Positions 43,301 to 55,303 of a stretch of 64,000 bases of DNA are shown here, piece after piece. The stretch's first letter is position 1. Each line of letters opens with the position of its first letter. The notes under the pieces are model-generated. The model did not search any database. It saw only the letters and a program-made list of their open reading frames with translations, and had not been told where the DNA came from. The stretch lies in assembly GCF_000327385.1 (NCBI RefSeq), contig NW_008707797.1:579571-643570 (forward strand). The letters are read 5' to 3'. The stretch comes from Lottia gigantea. Lineage: Eukaryota > Mollusca > Gastropoda > Lottiidae. Made by a program: the position numbers and the translations under genes.

Positions 43301-44969
43301 ATTTACTGATCTTTATAGCTTTATGTTGCAGGATGATACAAGGTTTCGGTAAACCTAAAAATAATGATTAAAGATGAATTAAACAATGGTAAATTACTTC
43401 AGACTTGATATACGGATTGGATCACAGGTACGAAGAACGGAAAGGGCCAGATTTGTTGGACGAGGGAATTTAGATCTTTTGCATTATCAACAAGGGGAGA
43501 TCGGCGGTCTCATATTGATCATTCACCAATTTAATGAAATGGTTTACCTGTTGTCCCAGATGTGTAGACGTAACAAAACGTAGACATGACCGTAACGTTA
43601 GAACGGACGTGTTTGTGTATAGGTGTAGGTAGGGCACGTAGCATCAAATCATCGAATGAAACCAATCCGTCTGGTAAAGATGATTGAAGTGAACCCTGGC
43701 TATAAATCTCGTAGTGGTTTAACTCTGGAAGACTCTCCTGTATCACTTCCAGCAGACCCGTATCTAGGATAGAAGAAAAGGGTTTAGTCGTATATGAATT
43801 TAAGAGTTAAATTGTTCGGTATCTATAGAGGATTTTCTCAGAAAGGATTACCATTGCCGAGAGACAAACCAATCAATGACATCAGGTATTCTGGGAGGGT
43901 ATTCATGACATATGCAGTGTGTAATGGGTAAACTAAGATAACTTACCGGCACCGACTATAAGATATTTGGACTCGCTCAGATTAATAGAATGAACGAGAG
44001 CTTTACCATGTAAATTACAGTTAATTAAAGCGGCTGTCACTCCGAGTTTAGCTACCCCTGGAATTTAATAATTTAATAAACCATTGTAATGATTGTACGT
44101 CTATACCAGCAAAGCCAGTTCGGCAACTCTTGGTGGTTTCCATAAAGCTGTTGAGTTGAGTTTTAAAAACTTTGAAACATTATGAACGAATCATATTTGG
44201 GATGTTAGGTTTCAACCTTATTGAGAGCTGTAAACTAGTCAAATCTACTGCCATAAACGACTTGAGATAGAGAGTAGAATCTCTAAAACAGTGGTTCTCA
44301 GTCTTGTTCAGCCTTCACACCCCTGGAGCAATCACCTGGACCTTCCACACCCCCAAAAATGTGTTTTATCCACATTTTCAGCATGTGTTGATGTGAGATG
44401 CTCTCTCAGTTCAAAATAAATTCTTCTCCTACACCAGTTGGCCACACCCCTGACACCCCTAGGGGGGTGAAAGCACCCCAAGTTGGGAACCGGGGCTCCC
44501 TAGTGGAAAACGGTATTGTGCCTTTTCAATGCCCACCTGAAACTTCTGTCGCTGCAAATAGCTTTCAGTGTCTTTGATTAATGTGAAAAGTTGAATTTCC
44601 AAACTTACCCAACATTGTCCAGATGTATTCCGGAGAATTCGGAAAAAATAAAGCCACAGAATCTCCCTCAGACAATCCCCACTGTCGGACGATCCGAGCA
44701 ACTTTGTTCGCTTGCTGATCTACGAATTCGTACGTGAAAACATTGCCTTCGTATATAATAAACGGTTTCTGGGGGTGAATCTTTACTTTGTGCTCAAATT
44801 TGTCAATTATCAAGTATCCATTTTCCACGGCCTTTTCTGCTGCCCTTTTGACTGGACCACCGGCTCTCAGTATCTTCAAATCTTCTCCCAGCCAGGGGAA
44901 CATTGTTTTCCACGCCACCCATCCAGCCCCCGTCGCCCCACCCAGTGCATACAGTAGGTTCTCCCACAT
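40361..44969 (-). CDS. SLC27A: Long-chain fatty acid transport protein / very-long-chain acyl-CoA synthetase, copy 2
   Basis: Paralogue of copy 1, facing it tail to tail. Exons on the minus strand: 44969-44609, 44057-43947, 43763-43548, 43354-43199, 43061-42937, 42627-42436, 42160-42061, 41832-41631, 41081-40984, 40674-40361. Except for the first and last, exon lengths equal those of copy 1 (111, 216, 156, 125, 192, 100, 202, 98 nt). The product is also 624 residues. It has the N-terminal membrane segment, YTSGTTG followed by [12 protein letters not shown], and [16 protein letters not shown]. There is only one exon 4, and the 193-bp intron beside it has no room for another. A splice acceptor just upstream of 44987 shows that a longer open frame starting at 45041 is not the true start. 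The 5' UTR continues in an exon not located. Confidence 0.96.
44288..44511. mobile_element. Possible short non-autonomous hAT-type element
   Basis: Lies in intron 1 of SLC27A-2. The left end reads CAGTGGTTCTCAGTCTTG. The right end, read in reverse, is CTAGGGAGCCCCGGTTCCCA followed by ACTTGGGG. CAGTGGTTCTCA-type ends are typical of hAT elements. The ends pair poorly, no clear 8-bp target duplication is visible, and there is no transposase. Tentative. Confidence 0.4.
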
Positions 44970-44987
44970 CGGAAACGTTTCTCGAAT

Positions 44988-47774
44988 CTGAAGAAGACAT
45001 TGATAAAAGGTGTGCAGTAGAAACTGTACAGTATTATTCATATACTCCAGTAGTCAAGAAAACATTGTCAAGTGATATTTATATATATTCAGCTAATAAA
45101 ACTGTCAGTAACTCGTGTCGTCTGACACAGAAAATAACAAATATAACCGATGGTGCATCGTGACAGTATACAGTAATACGTCACCGTTTTTTAATTTGTA
45201 TTGAAAAAACTTTAGAGCGTGCAAATTCAGAATGTTATTTTTATAGAACGACGAACTATAACGAAATTTAAATATATGGCAAATAGACAACCATAGTAGG
45301 CTATAATTACTGATGGATGATATATAATAGATTTATTTTGACTTTTAAAGAACGACAACGAAAATTATTACAAAATCGCTATAGCTATCGTTTTGATTGG
45401 TACAATCGGGCAAATCAGAAAAAACCTTGACTATGTTTTGATTGGGACAATGGGGCAAATCGGGCAAACTTTGACTATGTTTTGTTTGATAAGAATACAA
45501 GCTGTAGTATAAGAAAGTAGATCAGTATGTTAAACCAACAGTAAAGATATATTTATATCTATCAGGTGGACAAAACACGAGGTCATTGGAACAGTACTAG
45601 AGTCTAAAGTTGCTGACTAATAGGGCCTACTGCCTCTGATATATGTTCTAGAACATTGTTATTGTTCCGTATGATTGTCGGTATAGGAGGGGTTTATTGT
45701 AGTAAGGAATTCCTGTTACACATTATTGCACATGACTTATTCAAGGTCACCGCCAGACTTCCACCCACTGACTAAGAATAGGACCAGCGACAACCATTTC
45801 TTTGACTTTACCGAGAATTACGCCATGTTGATATTCCAATGAACTAACCGATGATGCTAGAGTCCGAAGATGATGTATCACTTTAATAAAGTTATATTAT
45901 CACCCAATTATCACCCAATTATCTGGTCGGCTGGTAAGAGAAACTATCTATACTCTATCACCACTGTGGTTTAATAATCGCACTTTGTCAACCATGTTTG
46001 TACGAATTGAAACCATGAACTCCTCAGAACTACTGACAACCTTAGATTTTCTTCGGGTTCATGAAAATGCCAACCAACCACTAAATAAATCGTTATTTAG
46101 AAGTATGAATTTAGGGAGGGATGTATTTGTTGTTAATATCACAAACGTCACTATTGCTATTAAACTGTGTTCAGTGTATTTCGCTTTGTTACACTGGAGC
46201 ACTATCCTCTTTCTTGTTATGTCACACTCACTGTCAATTCATAAGAGCTCATCCCATACTGCAGACGCATGTTTCAGATATGCAATCATCATCAAGACCG
46301 TCTTAAATGGAGTTAATTTTCCTGCATTAGATTTAAGACTCAGTCTATAAATTAAGTAAGCGAGCCCACTGAACATTCAAGTAGTTATCCATTTTAAAAT
46401 TTGTAATTTGTGATCTGAAAGGAGTAAATACAAATTTAAAGAAAAACAGACGTACCTTTTAAAATAATATATAATATAAGACCGTATATCAACTAAAGAC
46501 TTGTGTTATTATAATATATGACGGTCAGGGTCAGAGTCTACCCTGATAACGACATATTTTTAATTCAGTGTAGAGACCTTAAAGGGAATCTAAATTGAAT
46601 CGTTTGTTTAGAAATTTTCAGGGGTTCTAGTCCTCTAAATGTTTCCTTAACCAACTGATAAAATTCTATTTTCCATGTTATGTAACAAATCATGTGAATT
46701 TACGATTGAAAATTCAGTTTTTTTTCTCATATTTGTGTACTTGTGCATTTTTCTATTGTTTGCGTTCATTCGCGCTCATCTGTGCATTTTAGTCACACCG
46801 TTATGAAATGTTGGTTGTCTGAAACCTAAAGCTTTTTAACCTCCCAATTGAAGAGTTCTTTTATCTCAATTTGAATAAAACAAAAATGTCAAATAAAATG
46901 AATTTTTCAATATTCTGTAAATGTACCTGAATTTTTGTGAATTCAGAGAACGGACTTCTTGCAGTATTTATTGCCCTCGAAACGAATCGCGTTGGGCAGA
47001 GTTGTTACTCACAAAATGGTGTGTAAATCAATGTTTTCTTTAGCATTTGTCTAGACTTGTACACAGTCGGCACAGCTGTTAGTGCTGTCTTGATAAAATT
47101 TCCGTCATTGCACACTGTCTGCCTTCACTGGTCCAATTAGGTGCAGAAGGGTCCGCGTAAAACTCCATTCATGTAATTTTTTCCTGCATTTGTCATCTTG
47201 TTTTTTTAATGATAATCATCACTATAACATGATGGCCTTTTACTGTGGAGTGTTGCCAAGGCTAGTCATTTGTAATCAGATCAAACCTATAGAGCATGAT
47301 CTTCTTGTACTGTACAGGATGTTGACAATGTTTGACCTATATCATCCTTATATCTTCATCCCACCTTCTTAAAATTGCCATTTTGAATTATTTCTTTCAA
47401 TTTACATTCCAATTAGGCGTAAGGTAGGAATGAGAGTTCTGGTACTGGCTTTGAGTGTCCTTATTGATTGTTAAAAATTGTTTTCCCTTTGGTTTTAGGA
47501 ATAAATTGTTTTTCCTTTTATGGCCTTTGCCTACTTAAAACAAAATATAGAGCGATTTACTTTTGTTTGGTAGAAGTAGCCTAAAAGCAGACAAATTAGT
47601 GTCGGATTGACAGACATTACAAATACCCAGTGCAGAATCTAATTTTCTCATCCTCATGAGTCTAAATAGATTATAGATAGATAGTTATATAGATATGTAT
47701 TTTAGTAAGGGCAAGGAGACCTGATTTATGAAATCAAAATCTAATTTCAATTTTAGAATCAGCAGCAGAAGACA
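44988..47774. other. Intergenic between SLC27A-2 (-) and RAD17 (+)
   Basis: Divergent promoters should lie here. A 121-residue open frame at 45985-46350 (+) is the longest unexplained one. It has one hydrophobic stretch and no recognised domain, and I leave it uncalled. A short two-unit direct repeat around 45390-45490 carries TATGTTTTGATTGG and GGGGCAAATC words. A SINE-like tail lies near 47080-47175. The RAD17 coding exon begins at an acceptor at 47751-47756, with 5' UTR from 47757. Confidence 0.5.
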
Positions 47775-50700
47775 ATGAATAAATATTTGAACCAGAAGTC
47801 CGTCAGTAACCATGGTGATAGTTTCAATATGGCTGACAGTGATGATGATATAGAAATAATAAAAGTCGATAAACCAAAAAAGGTAACAGAATTAATCTGT
47901 GTCGACTTATTGAAAGATATTGGCCTTAGTTCTTTGATTTTAATCCCACTTGAATATTGTCTTGAGAAATCTTGACAAAGTGCAGCCTACAATCTCCTGA
48001 TTTTGGCATGAAAAATGAGAATTTGCAAACAGAAGATGTTGATGTTCTTAGTAGGCCCTACTTATATAAAGGCAAGCCAGACTCTTGTTCATATCAGTTT
48101 TTTATAAAAAAAAAAAGTTTCACATCAGACGTCTGGCATTTTCCATCTCTTTCAGACTCCTATGAAATGGGTGACGTCAACTTTTGACGATTTTAGTTCA
48201 GACTTTATGTCTTCTCAACCGAAATCTCAGAAGTCTTTCACATCCAGTCAAAATAAAAGCAAGACTCAATCATCCAGTCAGAATGTTAGTAATACCCAGC
48301 CTAGTCTTTCACAACCAGCCAACAGCAGAAAACGTCCAAGAGAAACTAAGAACAGTCTGAAGCAGATTGCTTCCGGTCGTCAGAGGTCAAAGTTCAAATC
48401 TACTATGGAATTATGGGCAGACATTCATCAACCAAAAACAAAGGTGAATGTAAATTTCTTTTGCTTTAGGCATAAAAGAGTGCTCTTCAATTTGAAAGTT
48501 TGCTTTTTAAATAACGTTTTGTCTGCATTGATACAAATTGGGCAAAATCATGGTTCTAAAGCAAAATTTACTAGATCTTAACCTTAATGCTTTCTTTTTA
48601 ATGGCATCAATATTCTCCAAGTCTGGCAAAGTTAGTATCCACAAATTTATAGAGGTTTAATGTATTCAAAAACTTAAAGTAAAGTCTGCAAAAGTTTTCA
48701 TATTGAACATCATTCTTCATTTTCTTTTTTTCAGGCAGATTTGGCTGTACATAAAAAGAAAATAGAAGAAGTAGAGAACTGGATAATTCAGTCTATCAGT
48801 AATAATAAGGTAAGATTATCCAGTGTATCTCTATTTGTAGAAGGCTATTCTTGTCTTATATACTATATAATTGTGAACATAATGCACATCCTTTTAACCC
48901 TGAGGTAAAACTTCATTTATTCTCAATTTTTGAGTGATTATCATCGGGAGTCATATTAATCTTTGTAAGAAAGGTATATATCTTGTGTTTTTAATTCATA
49001 TTATGTAATTGTTAAGTGTTACAGATAAGTAAACTTAAACTCTGTATTAATTTAGTCAAATTCTCTCTATGGTTTTATTCGGATTATTTTTTGTTTTTCT
49101 GTTACAGATGGGTAAAATGTTATTAATGACTGGTCCAGCTGGAGCGGGTAAAACAGCCACAGTGAAAGTATTAAGTGAAGAGTTGAACCTGGAGTTACAA
49201 GAATGGTCGAATCCAGACCAGAATTCTAATCAACAATTTACTCTCAGTTCTCAAGATTACTGGGGTCAGTTTTTATCTAATTGTCACCCTACAAACCCGT
49301 GGGGACTGTTTCACAAACTTTTAACTCAGATAAGATCCAGGCTGCATATTCTCGAAACGATCTTAGTGTTAGGATGTCCTAGGGCACTGACAATTCTTTC
49401 ATTATGTAAAATGATAAAAATTTGAAAGTGGGGCCAGTCTGTTTTCTTGGCCCCTGAAATGGTTTCTTTTGCAAACACTACTGAGTCTGTAATTTATAAT
49501 GGAATGATTCACACACCGAAAATTTCTGAATTTTTAAATTGAGAATTGAGACATTTCCCTGTCTATTTCAGAACAGTCTCGTGTAGATATTATAACCTCT
49601 GGTTCACAACAATCACAGTTTGAGAATTTCTTACTTCGAGCCAATAAATACCAATCACTACAGATAGAGGAAGGTTCAGGGGGAGGGAAAACTATCAGCC
49701 ATACTGCTGGAAAACTTATTTTATTAGAGGTAACGGTTTTTAGTCTTTATTTCAATCATAAATTATTACAACATACATAGACACAATCATTACCAGAGCA
49801 AGTTAATGTCATGGATTTAACTTCTCTAAAAGGGAAGAATAACTACCTATTAGTAGGGTAGGTACTCAGGTTCTGATCATGATGGTCATCAGTATCACAT
49901 GACCAAATTTATTTACCCTTTCTTAATGAAATGATAATATTATTAATTATATTTCAGTTTTCTGTGATAATGCCTCACGTGATTCCTTTGTTTTGTTTTC
50001 AGGAATTCCCAAATATTTATTTACGAGATAATGTGTTATTTCATCAATTATTACGGTAAGTTATAGTTTCAGCTCCAAAAACTCTATTAGTTTCACTATT
50101 AAAAGTACTGTGGAGGCACGTTATAATACTGAGGTAGGACAACTCCTCCAGAATACCTGATGTCATTCTGCTTCAGGCTTTATCAACTTGACATACCATT
50201 CATACAATTCATATAGCATGTGTTGTTTATTTGGTATTTTTATAATCAGATTCCACTGGTCCTAGGTTTATTATTAAAATCTTTATTTTATTTTAGACGA
50301 TATTATAAAGTAGGTCATTCACCGTTGATATTTATAGTCAGTGATTCTAGTCGTGGAGAATCCAAAGAAAGACAACTCTTCCCTCCTGATTTACAACAAG
50401 AACTTTATATTCACAATATCAGGTTTGTATTAACTCAGTATCAATAATAGTATTATATTTTAATTTACTATGACAGAGTATGTAATTATAACATATTTTT
50501 ACCATGTTTCACTTGAGTAGGTAAACCTATGGTAATAGATATTCCAATACAAATTGTTTTGCAATATAAACACGCGCAAGAATCTGTTGAATTATATAGG
50601 ATGTAAAACTCCATTCATTTCATTTATCCTCTGTTTTGTAGTTTTAACCCTGTAGCACCAACTATGATGGTGAAAGTTTTAAATAAAATAGTTTCACAAC

Positions 50701-53700
50701 AGAGTTCACAGGTCAGGTTCTTAGCTTTATCTACACTTAGCTTTATTTACACCTAGCTTTATTTACATCTAGCTTTATTTACACCTAGCTTTATCTACAC
50801 CTAGCTTTATTTACACCTAGCTTTATCTACACTTAGGTTTAATTACACCTAGCTTTATCTACACCTAGCTTTATTTACACCTAGCTTTATCTACACCTAG
50901 CTTTATTTACACCTAGCTTTATCTACACTTAGCTTTATTAACACCTAGCTTTATCTACACTTAGCTTTATTTACACCTAGCTTTATTTACATCTAGCTTT
51001 ATTTACACCTAGCTTTATCTACACCTAGCTTTATCTACACCTAGCTTTATCTACACCTAGCTTTATCTACACCTGTTTTATTTAAACCTAACTTTATTTA
51101 CACCTAGCTTTATTTACACCTAGCTTTATTTACACCTAGCTTTATCTACACCTGTTTTATTTACACCTAACTTTATCTACACCTAGCTTTATTTACACCT
51201 AGCTTTATTTACACCTAGCTTTATCTACACCTAGCTTTATCTACACCTGTTTTATTTACACCTAACTTTATCTACACCTAGCTTTATCTACACCTGTTTT
51301 ATTACACCTAACTTTATTTACACCTAGCTTTATTTACACATGTTTAGATTCAGCTGCCCATATGATGGCTACATATGGTTTTCATCTGAAAGTATCATTA
51401 AATGCCTTAATCAGATTTTATTTATGTAAAATTTTGATATAGTTTAAGCTAATGAGAGTGCAGAAAGAGGTGTTAAAGACGTCAAGGTGGCGATTTTATG
51501 CAATGACAACGTTACCTTGTTATGTTTGCGTTATGAGCCTCATTCTGGATTCAATATGGCTATTGCTTCTGATACAATATTTTATTAAATAATAATATAC
51601 AATGTTGTAGGTGTCTGGTAGTCCAAGTCTATCTATAATAGAGTCGATCTCGATGTCCAGTGCTGGTGATATCAGATCTGGTATTAACGCCTTACAGTTT
51701 GCCTGTAGAACAGGTAATATAATCAATTTCTTAATACAGTTTACTCTGTGTAATCCGACTGGGACCGTAAAACAATGTCCAATTAGCAAACACATAGGAA
51801 ATACATATAGGATAGCTTTCAACAATGGCCATCAAGATGTGTACCGTCTTAGTCAAGGGTAAATAGGTCACTAAAGGTCTTTGAAAACAGGCTTATCCCT
51901 TGACACCGACTTGGTGCCACCATTCTTTGATGCAACAGAGACAGGGAAATTTACATCAAATAAATGCTGATTTTGTTTGTTAATTCTATGTTTTACTCTG
52001 TTTCAGATACTTTTGATTTAAATTCCACGATATCCCAATCCAAACCTAAAAAATCAGGAAAAACGTCAGCGTCCAGATTAAAATATGAATCGAGTAAAAA
52101 ACAAGATGGTGGAAAAAGAACAGAGGAAGAGTTGGGTGGAATCGGGGCTCGTGATACATCCTGTTTTTTATTTCATGCCATTGGTAAAATACTCTACAGT
52201 AAACGTGAGTTCATTTTATTTTATCCAATCAGATTACAATACTGAAAAAGTTAATAGGTAATACAAATCGACTCTATTTTTGCAAATAATCTCTGTTTTC
52301 TGAATGCTGTTTCATATTGATAGGAATAGCAGGGGTATGTTGCGGTCCATTAAAGTTAGATGGGTGTCAGATGAATGACTCTTTAAATATTTGTTTTAGG
52401 AGATGATCCGTCCACGTATACCGAGTTACCAAGGTTACCACCACATTTACAACATGAGGAACGTGATCCTTTATTACTTCAACCAGAGGTACGGTGTTTT
52501 CTTTTAATTTGTTTCTGTTGTACAACCCTAAAAGATGCACCCTCTTATATCCTATCCAGGCTATATAAATATCTCCTTGAAGGGATTGTCGTCTGCTTGG
52601 AGATTAGGTGTCATGGTTTTGAAACGTACTCAAGGTTAAAAAAAAATTCTGATGCTTGTGCCAGTACTCCCAAGAGTCGGCCCAATGTGTTCTTTCACCC
52701 ACATTGTCTAATAATTTGCAGAGCACTGGAATGTTGCACTCCATTACTGTATCTCTGTTAAAAGTTTGATGTATTAAAATATTCCAACTTTTTATTTCAG
52801 GATGTGGTTGAGAAAAGTCAGATATCAGGAGATTATTTCGCGTCATTTTTACACCATAATTACGTTGATTTTTATACGAATATTGACGATGTAGTCAACG
52901 CCAGTGAATATTTTAGTTTGATTGACACTTTTTCTTCTCAATGGAACGTAAGTTGATCATTGATATTCAGGGGTGGGGAAGGGCAGTGGATCTCTTGCCC
53001 CCTAACCTGATAGTCCAGGGTTTAATCAAAGCATAAGTTTTATATCCTACAGGCTGTGACCAATGAAGATCCCTTACCAGTCAGAAGTGCATTTATTGAT
53101 ATCAAACCTCTATTTTGAAGATACGTATCACATATAATCAGTCATGAATCATTTTTTGTAATACATTTCTCTTATCTCTCTTGTAGACAAAAACAGTATT
53201 AGAAAATTACGCGACTTCGCTAGCATCAAGGGGAGTAATTCATTGTAATACATCGATAGCGAGGTATAATTCCCCACGGACTGGGGTTGGATGGAAACCA
53301 TTACATAAATCTCAATGGTTTAATGTACAAAAACAAGTGAGTTCGGCTGTTTGATTTTCGCTGTTGTTCGTCTGAACTACATTCATGTACATTTTGCTAT
53401 GTAGAAACCGTGTGTTTCATGCGTCTTTTAGAAATTGAAAAAGAATGGGCTAATGATGTTATCCAGGCAAAATTTATCTTACTTAAACTAACTAACTTGA
53501 AATTGTTGTTTTCAGTCGAAGAAGAATGCCAGTGTTGCCTGTAGTTTATTTAAAGGTAAATTCTTTGATATTTATGGGACAGTAGACCCACTCCCACCCC
53601 CCCCCCCCCTCCCCCCTCCTCTCTCCCACCTCCCTCCATAATGGTTTAACTAGAAATATTGTTGATTATCTATATCTATATTAATTAGTTGAAAGCTCAA

Positions 53701-54573
53701 TGTCTGTATTGTTTATTGAATAATTGATATTACAGGTTATCATTGGGAACCAGAAGTATTATGGACAGAAATTTTACCCTATTTAAACAGAATTAACATC
53801 ACTTTAAGAAATCCAGGTATGGTCAATATTCTATTAGAATTTGGTCATAATTATCACAACAGCCTTGCCATATATATATGAGGCCTCTCTTATAATAAAA
53901 TGGCTTGTGTATTTAAAAGGAAATGGATCTGAGAAGCAGAAGTTCTAAGAAAAGTAATGCTTGGCCAAAAATGAGTCAAATAAACTAAAAAAATTTCTAA
54001 AAATATCCTTTTTTTTGTTTCAGCCCAAATTAATTTTTTACAAGAAATGGGACGATTTTGTCGGAGAGAAACTTACATTAGGTAAGTAAAATCCTAACTG
54101 AGTTAATTTGTTCAGATATTGAATGTTGAATCAAATACTGTACAATCAGCCCATCATCTCTTAGATACAATTACTGTATAATTCTGAATATAATACACAC
54201 CTATTGTAACCTTCTAGTAAATCTGTAAACATAGACAATTTGGTGATACCAATTTTAACATTAATTTACTTTCAATCTGGTGATTGTTAAATGTTTAATT
54301 TTCTTGATATCGGTTGTTGAAATGGTCTTTTATTTCAATGCAAGAGCTAAAATATTACTAGTTTTACTTTATCTATGTTTTAGAAATGAAAAACTAAACG
54401 AACATGAAGTTGTTGACATGGATGATAGTGAAATGACATCACTTCCTGTGTCTATAAATACTGACCAATCAGGAAGCGATATGATATCTAACAGTCAATC
54501 AGAAGTAAAGAATACTCCAGTTGAAGATGATGAGGAAGAAGTTGAAATCGAGGAGTTCAATGATTCAGACTGA
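47775..54573 (+). CDS. RAD17: Cell cycle checkpoint protein RAD17
   Basis: Large subunit of the RAD17-RFC2-5 loader that places the 9-1-1 clamp on DNA for ATR signalling. Seventeen coding exons: 47775-47882, 48156-48443, 48735-48809, 49108-49264, 49572-49729, 50003-50055, 50297-50422, 50642-50711, 51611-51713, 52007-52204, 52400-52488, 52801-52947, 53187-53336, 53516-53555, 53736-53816, 54024-54081, 54384-54573. Total 2091 nt, 696 residues (human 681). LAVHKKKIEEVENW matches human RAD17 almost exactly. Walker A is GPAGAGKT (166-173). The Walker B region is LILLEEFPN, where human has VEDLPN. FNPVAPTMMVKVLNKI, SAGDIRSGINALQF and PLHKSQWF also align. The acidic C-terminus EVEIEEFNDSD matches the vertebrate tail that contacts 9-1-1. 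The second Met at residue 20 could also be the start. AATAAA lies at 54735-54740. Confidence 0.97.
50721..51340 (+). repeat. 16-bp minisatellite, about 38 copies, in RAD17 intron 8
   Basis: Repeats of ACACCTAGCTTTATCT with mainly C/T and A/G variants (TTATTT or TTATCT, CCTAGC or CCTGTT). It fills most of the 900-bp intron. The intron donor is just left of it, at 50712. Confidence 0.95.
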
Positions 54574-55303
54574 ATCAAACAAGAACCTTGGAATAGAATC
54601 TCAACAAGCTGAAGAATACATCTCTTTGTCTTGAAGTGCCAAATGTTGTTTTTTCTGTGCTGAATGGAAGGATTATGTATTCTATGCTATAATTGTAATG
54701 TATATGAAAAGAAAGTGCTAATTGTATATAAGGAAATAAAGATATTGTTAGCTTTGTTGAATTTTGTAGTTATATTATTATATGGAAGCCAATTTTAGGT
54801 TTAGGTCTGACTGAAATAAGTGAAAGATTCAACATGGTAATAAAATTATGTAAATTACAATGTTGAAGCTTATAATAATAGGCCCATCTTTTATAAATAA
54901 TAACACATATACAAATAAATAAGTTTTAACTTTTATATACAACATTTTCTTTCTAGAATATTAAATTACTTATTGGGTTTCATACTTTATGTTTATCTTG
55001 CTTTGTAGGATAACCAGCAGTTGGATTGTATTGCTGAAAAATGCTATGTAAACCAGAATTAAGCTAACAGCTAAAATATATATATAGATCTTTCTAAACT
55101 ATTCCAAGTACTGACATATTTAATTGCACACTAATTTTGTTAATGCCCAATTGAAAGACCTCTGTCAGAATCTGTATAGAGGCTCAGTTTCTCAGACTAC
55201 CTCAGCCCAAGACTAAAAGTTACGATGTAATATCTGAATGAGGTTTGAATGATGAAATTTCAGTCACTGCATTTTGAGTTTAATCTGTGAATTTTTTTGA
55301 TTT
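54574..55303. other. Convergent 3' region between RAD17 and the PAN-domain gene
   Basis: AT-rich 3' UTR sequence of both genes. The RAD17 poly(A) signal is at 54735. Nothing else was seen. Confidence 0.6.

Noticed and set aside
44970-45041. N-terminal extension of SLC27A-2 starting MNNTVQF
   Set aside because: It crosses a TTCTTCAG acceptor. The start at 44969 lines up with copy 1.
45985-46350. 121-residue open frame upstream of RAD17
   Set aside because: It has no known motif, no convincing splice partners, and composition like the flanks. It could be a fragment of something, but I cannot support a gene.
53588-53632. C-rich run in RAD17 intron 14 as a regulatory element
   Set aside because: It is a simple homopolymer-type tract, as is the G-run near 41345. 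Nothing further supports a function.
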